Origin: Luteolibacter pohnpeiensis
Lineage (GTDB): Bacteria; Verrucomicrobiota; Verrucomicrobiia; Verrucomicrobiales; Akkermansiaceae
Assembly: GCF_016595435.1 (NCBI RefSeq)
Contig: NZ_JAENIJ010000028.1
Location: forward strand, 1 to 57,508
Direction of reading: 5' to 3'
Length of the DNA stretch: 57,508 nucleotides
In this document: one piece after another, positions 52,573-57,508 of the stretch
Layout of the letters: every line of letters begins with the position of its first letter
How positions within the stretch are numbered: the stretch's first letter is position 1
Translations under genes and position numbers: made by a program
Notes under the pieces: generated by a model
What the model was told of the DNA's origin: nothing
The model's input: only the letters and a program-made list of their open reading frames with translations
Databases searched by the model: none

Positions 52573-54098
52573 GTTTCGGTGAGGAAGGCATCGCCGCGTT
52601 TGAGTGCACAGCGCAACTCGACGGGGCCGATATCGGAAAGTTTGCCGTTTTCGTCAGCTGGGGCGATTTGGAAGGCCGCACGCCAGTGTCCTTCTGGCAG
52701 TGGTTGTACCGTCACGCCTTGGATTTTGATTTTGTCGGCATTATCGCCCAGTGCCTGGACTTCTGCCGTTGGCGGCTTTTCATCCGGCATTTCCAGCGCT
52801 CCGCCAGCGAATTCCACGATCATCGTCCGCTGTTCCGGCTGCCATTCGTGGACGCCGGTGCGGGTGGCGATGACTCGACCACCGGCTTGGGACGGATCTG
52901 CCGCCATGGTCCAGTGTTGTTTGTAGGAAAACTCGATACGATCGCCCGCTTTCGGGGTTTTGTCCGGCTGCCACATCGCGACGGTGTTGTCGGAAAGTTC
53001 ATTCGTCGTGGGGATTTCCATCAGCATCACACTGCCAGGGCCCCAATCCGATGTCGGCTCAATCCAAAGTGATGGGCGCAGGTTGTAGGCGGCTTCTCCA
53101 TCCTCGTAGGAGTGGAAATTTCGGTCGCGCTGCAACAGACCGAAGCCTTCGCACTTGTCCATTTTGAAAAAGCTGAATTCCAGATTGCCGCTGTCATTCG
53201 TGATCGGTCTCCACAGGCGCTCGCCAGTGCTCATGCGGATCGAAAGGCCATCGGAATCATGCACTTCAGGGCGGAAATCATCGAATCGGCGGCGTGAATT
53301 TTCACCGAACCAGAACATGCTGGACATCGGGGCAATGCCGAGGCGTTTGACCTCGTGCCGCGCGAAAAGCACCGCTTTGACATTCACCACGGTGTCATCG
53401 CCTGGATCGACCCGGAACGAATAGGCGCCTGAATAGGAAGGGCCGTCCAACAAGGCATAAAAGGTGGCCGTGGTGTCATTGGGTTCCGGTTTCTTGAGCC
53501 AAAATTCGCGGAAACTTGGGAATTCCTCGGTGACTCCGTCGGCTCCGGTATTGACGGCGATCCCGCGGGCGGAAATGCCGTAGCGCTGACCTCTGCCCAA
53601 CGCTCTCCAGTAGCTGGCACCCTGGAACACGGCGACTTCGTCGTAGTAATCCTTGGAATTCAGTGGGGCGTGCAATCTCCAGCCGGCGAACCCTCCATCG
53701 GATGGAAGATCGCCGTGATTTTTAATCAGCGGGCCGTAGTTGAAGAAGGCTTCGGAAAGTCGGATGCGCTGGGTGTGGGTGTCCGTGAATTCGTTCAGCA
53801 TCACAGGCTCGCGAAACAGGTAGCCCGGGTGGAAAAAGTGAGCGCGGAAGGGGAGTTTTTCAGCGGCCCAAAGCGCTTGGTCGGGATTAAACCGGATGTC
53901 CCGATACTGATCATAAGTCAGCTTGTTCATCCAGTCCGGGAGACTGTTCTTGTCCGGCGCGACGTAAGGTTTGTTAGACAGATCGAGCGCTCGACTTTCA
54001 ATCGACTCAAAGTTGATCTCCTCCCGCTGCCAAGTTTGAGCAAACGCGGATCCCGAGAAAAGGGCGATCGTGGATATCAGGAAAAGGTTCCGAGGCAC
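52548..54098 (-). CDS. opgG: Periplasmic glucan biosynthesis protein OpgG
   Basis: The protein has a signal peptide (PRNLFLISTIALFSGSAFAQ) and the MdoG domain: ALDLSNKPYVAPDKNSLPDWMNKLTYDQYRDIRF is spread over the N-terminus, LFREPVMLNEF, GFAGWRLHAPLN, SYWRALGRGQRYGISARGIAVNTG, FGENSRRRFDDFRPEVHDSDGL, and a C-terminal Ig-like domain. OpgG modifies or branches glucan backbones made by OpgH. The start is uncertain: GTG at 54098 directly precedes the signal peptide, while the TTG at 54191 would overlap the methyltransferase gene and add 31 charged residues. It is the first gene of the opgG-X-opgH unit. Confidence 0.92.
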   Translation of the reverse strand: MPRNLFLISTIALFSGSAFAQTWQREEINFESIESRALDLSNKPYVAPDKNSLPDWMNKLTYDQYRDIRFNPDQALWAAEKLPFRAHFFHPGYLFREPVMLNEFTDTHTQRIRLSEAFFNYGPLIKNHGDLPSDGGFAGWRLHAPLNSKDYYDEVAVFQGASYWRALGRGQRYGISARGIAVNTGADGVTEEFPSFREFWLKKPEPNDTTATFYALLDGPSYSGAYSFRVDPGDDTVVNVKAVLFARHEVKRLGIAPMSSMFWFGENSRRRFDDFRPEVHDSDGLSIRMSTGERLWRPITNDSGNLEFSFFKMDKCEGFGLLQRDRNFHSYEDGEAAYNLRPSLWIEPTSDWGPGSVMLMEIPTTNELSDNTVAMWQPDKTPKAGDRIEFSYKQHWTMAADPSQAGGRVIATRTGVHEWQPEQRTMIVEFAGGALEMPDEKPPTAEVQALGDNADKIKIQGVTVQPLPEGHWRAAFQIAPADENGKLSDIGPVELRCALKRGDAFLTETWAYRIKP

Positions 54099-54184
54099 AC
54101 GTAGTGTTATGTCCCGGATTCGCTCAAGGTCAAGGCGCGCTACGCGGGTTTTACGGAATTCTTTCAAAATGGTCCGAATTTTTT

Positions 54185-54952
54185 CTAACAAGTCCGGGCA
54201 TGGAATGTTACGATTCCTTGGAATTCTGGATCATCCAATTCCGCAGCCGGTCCCGGTGGGTTGAAATCGGAAAAACAATCAACAATTTCATAACCAGCTT
54301 CTTCGAGGAGTTGTGACATTTCGTCAGGGTCATACCAGCGGATGACTTGGATCGATTGATGGTGTCTGGAATCCCCGGAAATCTGGTATCGATGTTCCCG
54401 GCGGAGGATTTTTGCCGCCAGATCAATCTCATGACGGGTTTCCATCACCGCGATCCGTCCATCCTGCAGGGTTGCTTCGTGATCGCGGTACCAGGTGTTT
54501 TCCGGTTGATCGCCTTCAATTTCTGAGAACGGGATGAAAATCGTTAGATAAAGACCGCCGCCTTTTTCGAGCCAGCCATGCCATCGCCTCAAAGTGGCCA
54601 ATGCATCGTCGGCGAGTTGCAAGGTGAATGCTGGAGCCAGAAGGCTGGCGTATTTCCGCTGCGGTGGCCAGCAGGTCATGTCGCCCAAATGCAGCGTTGG
54701 CTTCAGACCCTCGCGAGCGGCTGATTTTTTCGCGAGGTCCAGCATATCATGGGATAGTTCGAGGCCCTCGATTTCATGACCTTGTTGCAAAAGTGGCAGC
54801 AAAAGTCGACCGGAGCCGCAGCCGATTTCGAGGGCTGGGCCGGGGTGTTGCTTCAAAAAAGCGGCCATCAGAGACACTTCACTCGCGTCATCTTCTGCGG
54901 CCCAAAAGGCATCGTGGAGTTCAGCTTCCAGCGAAAGATAAGGTTGCGACAT
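54185..54952 (-). CDS. Class I SAM-dependent methyltransferase
   Basis: The 255-residue protein has motif I ALEIGCGSGRLLLPLLQQG at about 40-58, motif II IEGLELSHDMLDLAKK, and LHLGDMTCWPP, the usual SAM-binding Rossmann fold. The later part (NTWYRDHEATLQDGRIAVME; IQVIRWYDPDEMSQLLEEAGYEI) is typical of small-molecule methyltransferases. The substrate is unknown. It lies upstream of opgG and divergent from the trp genes; only about 40 bases separate its start from the proposed trp leader peptide start. Confidence 0.85.
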   Translation of the reverse strand: MSQPYLSLEAELHDAFWAAEDDASEVSLMAAFLKQHPGPALEIGCGSGRLLLPLLQQGHEIEGLELSHDMLDLAKKSAAREGLKPTLHLGDMTCWPPQRKYASLLAPAFTLQLADDALATLRRWHGWLEKGGGLYLTIFIPFSEIEGDQPENTWYRDHEATLQDGRIAVMETRHEIDLAAKILRREHRYQISGDSRHHQSIQVIRWYDPDEMSQLLEEAGYEIVDCFSDFNPPGPAAELDDPEFQGIVTFHARTC

Positions 54953-54992
54953 GTCAGGACAGAAATCTGAAGTCCTCCGCGCGGAGATTCAA

Positions 54993-55091
54993 GTGCGGGG
55001 CGATGATTCCTGTGAATTCCTATCCAGCTTGAGCTTGCTCTCAAGCGGCTGGTGGTCAAGCTTCGCGCTACGTGAGTTCCATACCGGTTGA
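54993..55091 (+). CDS. trpL: Candidate trp leader peptide (32 codons, adjacent Trp codons)
   Basis: A GTG at 54993 preceded by GGAG with a 6-base gap opens a 32-codon frame that reads [19 protein letters not shown] near its end and stops at TGA 55089-55091, 20 bases inside trpE. Codons 20 and 21 (55050-55055) are both TGG, the hallmark of Trp attenuator leaders such as E. coli trpL. A Shine-Dalgarno sequence this clear is rare in the window, which argues the frame is translated. Too short for standard gene calls, and its expression is not shown. An overlapping 9-codon frame at 55003 has no Trp and no ribosome site. Confidence 0.55.
   Translation: MRGDDSCEFLSSLSLLSSGWWSSFALREFHTG
55024..55062 (+). 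promoter_or_regulatory. Mutually exclusive RNA pairings around the leader Trp codons
   Basis: CTTGAG (55028-55033) can pair with CTCAAG (55040-55045), extended by CCAG/CTGG (55024-55027 with 55049-55052) across a 3-base bulge, which buries the first Trp codon. Alternatively AGCTTGA (55026-55032) can pair with TCAAGCT (55056-55062), 7 bp, just before the trpE GTG at 55072. Both cannot form together. A ribosome stalled at the Trp codons would cover 55040-55065. No T-run follows, so control of trpE translation is more likely than transcription termination. Confidence 0.45.
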
Positions 55092-56577
55092 GCCAACTTT
55101 GGAAAACTTCGTCGAGCTGGCGGAGCGCGGCAATGTCGTGCCCGTTTATACCCAGCTCGCCGCGGATTTTGAGACCCCGTTGTCCGCTTACTTGAAGCTG
55201 CGGGATAATCGTCATTCGTTCCTTCTCGAAAGTGCCGAAAGCACCGAGAAAGGTGGCCGATGGTCGATTCTTGGAAGTGGCCCTCGTTTGGTATTCGAAG
55301 CCCGTGGTCATGAAATCACCATTCGTGAAGGCTCCAAGTCGCGCAGTTTTACCGCAGAAGACGATGTGCTGGCTGCGCTGGAACGTGAGATGAAACCGTA
55401 TCATCCGGTGACTCATGGAACCTTGCCGCCTTTCACAGGTGGAATGGTCGGCTACCTTTCCTACGACGCCGTCCGGCAATTCGAGCCGACGATTGGCCCG
55501 CCTCCACCGGACACTCTCGGGGTTCCTGATGCGATGTTCATGTTGGCGGACACCTTGGTGGTATTCGATCACCGCCTGCGGCGTTTGCAGATCCTTGCCA
55601 ATGCGATCGTCGATGATTTTGCATCGCCGGAAGAAGCCTATGCTGCGGCACGCGGGAAAATCGCGGCAATTGTCGAGATTCTCAATCGTCCCTTCCATGT
55701 TCCGGCATTGAATGGCCTGGTTGAAGTGCAGCCCACGGATGCTGTCAGCAACACGACGCAAGCCGAGTTCGAGCAGATGGTGCGCGATGGCAAAGAATAC
55801 ATCGCCGCGGGAGATGTGTTTCAGTTTGTCCCAAGCCAGCGCTTCGAGACCGATTTCGATCGTCCGCCGGTCGACCTGTATCGTGCCCTGAGGTATGTCA
55901 ATCCATCGCCCTACATGTTCATTCTGGAACTTGGCGACTTTGCCTTGGTTGGCAGCTCGCCAGAGGTTCATGTGCGCTCGATCCAGGGCCGCATCGACAT
56001 TCGCCCGATTGCCGGAACTCGTTGGAGAGGAAAGACACCGGAAGAAGATGATGCTTTAGCTGCGGAATTGCTGGCCGATCCCAAAGAGCGGGCTGAGCAT
56101 TTGATGTTGGTCGATCTTGCCCGCAATGATGTCGGCCGGATTGCCAAGCATGGTGGCGTGCATGTCGATGACTTCATGGTGATCGAGCGTTACAGCCACG
56201 TCATGCACATCGTTTCCAATGTCACCGGCGAACTGGACCCGGAGCACAGTGCCTATGATGTGCTGCGTGCCACGTTCCCTGCTGGAACTGTCAGCGGAGC
56301 GCCGAAGATTCGCGCGATGCAAATCATCAACTCGCTGGAGAAAGCCAAACGTTGCACGTATGCCGGCGCGGTGGGATACTTCGGTTTTGATGGTTCGCAT
56401 GATTCCTGCATCACCTTGCGGACCTGTCTGATCAAAAGCGGAAAAGCCTACGTTCAAGCGGGCGGGGGAGTTGTAGCGGATTCCGATCCGACCTATGAAT
56501 TCAACGAAACGGTGAACAAAGCCAAGGCGGTGCTGCGGGCGATCTCCCTGGCAAAAACACTCGGATCTGAAATCTAA
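55072..56577 (+). CDS. trpE: Anthranilate synthase component I
   Basis: The 501-residue chorismate-utilising enzyme starts at GTG 55072. The feedback site for tryptophan, LLES, is present in [14 protein letters not shown]. The catalytic part has [95 protein letters not shown], and [20 protein letters not shown]. It converts chorismate and glutamine-derived ammonia to anthranilate with TrpG, encoded 11 bases downstream. Allosteric control by Trp and the upstream leader both point to Trp biosynthesis rather than folate. Confidence 0.96.
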   Translation: MSSIPVEPTLENFVELAERGNVVPVYTQLAADFETPLSAYLKLRDNRHSFLLESAESTEKGGRWSILGSGPRLVFEARGHEITIREGSKSRSFTAEDDVLAALEREMKPYHPVTHGTLPPFTGGMVGYLSYDAVRQFEPTIGPPPPDTLGVPDAMFMLADTLVVFDHRLRRLQILANAIVDDFASPEEAYAAARGKIAAIVEILNRPFHVPALNGLVEVQPTDAVSNTTQAEFEQMVRDGKEYIAAGDVFQFVPSQRFETDFDRPPVDLYRALRYVNPSPYMFILELGDFALVGSSPEVHVRSIQGRIDIRPIAGTRWRGKTPEEDDALAAELLADPKERAEHLMLVDLARNDVGRIAKHGGVHVDDFMVIERYSHVMHIVSNVTGELDPEHSAYDVLRATFPAGTVSGAPKIRAMQIINSLEKAKRCTYAGAVGYFGFDGSHDSCITLRTCLIKSGKAYVQAGGGVVADSDPTYEFNETVNKAKAVLRAISLAKTLGSEI

Positions 56578-56588
56578 CCAATCATTCG

Positions 56589-57152
56589 ATGATTCTCATT
56601 TTAGATAACTACGATTCTTTCACCTACAACCTGGTTCAGTATTTCGGCGAGCTCGGGGCGGAGATGAAAATCGTGCGCAACGATGCTCTGTCTGTGGCTG
56701 AGGTGAAAGCGTTGGCGCCGGAACGCATTTGCATTTCGCCGGGTCCTTGTTCGCCGAACGAAGCCGGGATTTCATTGGAACTGATCAAGGAAATGGGACC
56801 AAGCACGCCGATTCTCGGGGTGTGTCTGGGCCATCAATCCATTGGTCAGGTGTATGGCGGCGATGTCGTCCGCGCGGACCGGCTGATGCATGGTAAGACA
56901 TCTCCGATTTTGCATGAGGGGAAAAGTGTGTTTGCCGGAATGCCCAGCCCATTTGAGGCCACCCGCTATCATTCCCTGATCGTCAAACGCGAGACCTTCC
57001 CCGATAGCCTGGAGATCACGGCTTGGACCGAAGAAGGAGAAATCATGGGCCTCAAGCACAAGGAGTATCCAGTGCACGGGGTTCAGTTCCATCCGGAATC
57101 GATTCTCACCCAGGATGGCAAAAGACTGCTGGAAAACTTTCTGAAGTTGTAA
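56589..57152 (+). CDS. trpG: Anthranilate synthase component II (glutamine amidotransferase)
   Basis: The 187-residue class I amidotransferase opens [20 protein letters not shown] and has the nucleophile Cys in [15 protein letters not shown] and the His-Glu pair in [26 protein letters not shown] is the oxyanion-hole region. It hydrolyses glutamine and passes ammonia to TrpE. It could also serve para-aminobenzoate synthesis (PabA), as in many bacteria with one shared subunit. No trpD or trpC follows; a short membrane protein gene comes next. Confidence 0.95.
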   Translation: MILILDNYDSFTYNLVQYFGELGAEMKIVRNDALSVAEVKALAPERICISPGPCSPNEAGISLELIKEMGPSTPILGVCLGHQSIGQVYGGDVVRADRLMHGKTSPILHEGKSVFAGMPSPFEATRYHSLIVKRETFPDSLEITAWTEEGEIMGLKHKEYPVHGVQFHPESILTQDGKRLLENFLKL

Positions 57153-57203
57153 GTCCATCAATCCGTGTCATTTTCGCGGCGGGGAGAGGTTTCCCGTCGC
57201 GGT

Positions 57204-57410
57204 ATGATTTGGATTAAACTCGGACTGGTATTGTTTTTGATCTTGTGGTCGTTGTTCGGCATTTGGGGGGTGATCCGCTACGCCGTACTTTTCGGGCCAC
57301 ATCCAGACGACCCTGCGGAATCACCCGGTGCACGATCCTTCGGTGTCGCACACGTGGTTGCCGTGTGGATCGGTTTTTTCGCCTTGGCCTTTTATTTCCT
57401 GATCCGCTGA
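57204..57410 (+). CDS. Small two-helix membrane protein, unknown function
   Basis: With the Met at 57204 this is 68 residues: a first helix IKLGLVLFLILWSLFGIWGV, a polar loop with PHPDDPAESPGARSFG, and a second helix VVAVWIGFFALAFYFLI ending in Arg. It follows trpG by 51 bases in the same orientation and may be co-transcribed. No family was recognised. The remaining bases to 57508 hold no gene that I can support. Confidence 0.5.
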   Translation: MIWIKLGLVLFLILWSLFGIWGVIRYAVLFGPHPDDPAESPGARSFGVAHVVAVWIGFFALAFYFLIR

Positions 57411-57508
57411 CCCCTAGACCGTTTGCCAAAAATAATTGCCGAAAAATCTCATAAAAAGCTGGTACGACTATTTGAAGCCTATTAGCTTTCCTCATCTGCC
57501 GTCCCCGT

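Noticed and set aside
55003..55032. Nine-codon frame starting ATG inside the trp leader region
   Set aside because: It has no Trp codons and no ribosome site at proper distance, unlike the overlapping frame starting at 54993.

Overview
The window is a contiguous piece of bacterial chromosome with no mobile element, CRISPR array or rRNA. Several traits suggest a free-living member of the Verrucomicrobiota, probably the order Verrucomicrobiales. These are secreted LamG proteins with a PEP-CTERM sorting tail, an ECF sigma factor overlapping a large Ser/Thr kinase gene, a DUF4175-type membrane protein next to an alpha/alpha-toroid protein, a sulfatase beside a GH43 glycosidase, and very few Shine-Dalgarno sequences before start codons. 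The placement is inferred from gene content; no rRNA or marker-gene comparison was possible.

Layout. 1-3.7 kb: tRNA-Val(GAC) and a minus-strand housekeeping string (GAF protein, KhpB/Jag-like RNA-binding protein, DoxX, acyl-CoA thioesterase, FAD-dependent oxidoreductase). 3.7-7.7 kb: lipoprotein aldose epimerase, SSS sodium/sugar symporter, MBL hydrolase. 7.8-16.3 kb: a six-gene operon in which every gene overlaps the next. It encodes a DUF4175-like coiled-coil membrane protein, a small secreted helical protein, a squalene-cyclase-like toroid protein and three tandem secreted paralogues built from Sm-like beta repeats around a ConA-like domain. No function is known to me for this set, and it is the best candidate for an undescribed envelope system here.

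16.3-29.4 kb: a nitrate assimilation cluster with nitrate reductase (nasA/narB type), a fused DmsB-DmsC-like membrane electron-transfer protein, a flavodoxin-domain protein, NirA-type nitrite reductase, a PP2C-kinase fusion, a NarK transporter, a NasS/NrtA-like nitrate-binding protein, a divergent LysR regulator and a porin. Three perfect palindromes of the form ATGAG-N5-CTCAT, which contain the LysR T-N11-A signature, lie upstream of nirA, narK and the porin gene and probably define the local regulon. 29.4-33.3 kb: proline iminopeptidase-like hydrolase, then an ECF sigma/kinase pair. 33.4-39.6 kb: two tandem LamG proteins, a sulfatase and a GH43 enzyme, consistent with polysaccharide use.

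39.7-45.7 kb: PilT-like ATPase with a duplicated N-terminal domain, Tat-exported phosphoesterase, secreted choice-of-anchor protein, two small unknown proteins and a LolD-type ATPase without its permease. 45.7-49.8 kb: two tandem TetR paralogues, YchF and galactokinase. 49.8-55 kb: periplasmic glucan genes opgG-X-opgH and a methyltransferase. 55-57.4 kb: trpE and trpG. trpE is preceded by a candidate 32-codon leader peptide with adjacent Trp codons, its own Shine-Dalgarno sequence and two mutually exclusive RNA pairings, which looks like an attenuator.

By eye, base composition is lower in G+C through the secreted-paralogue and nitrate regions than at the two ends of the window.
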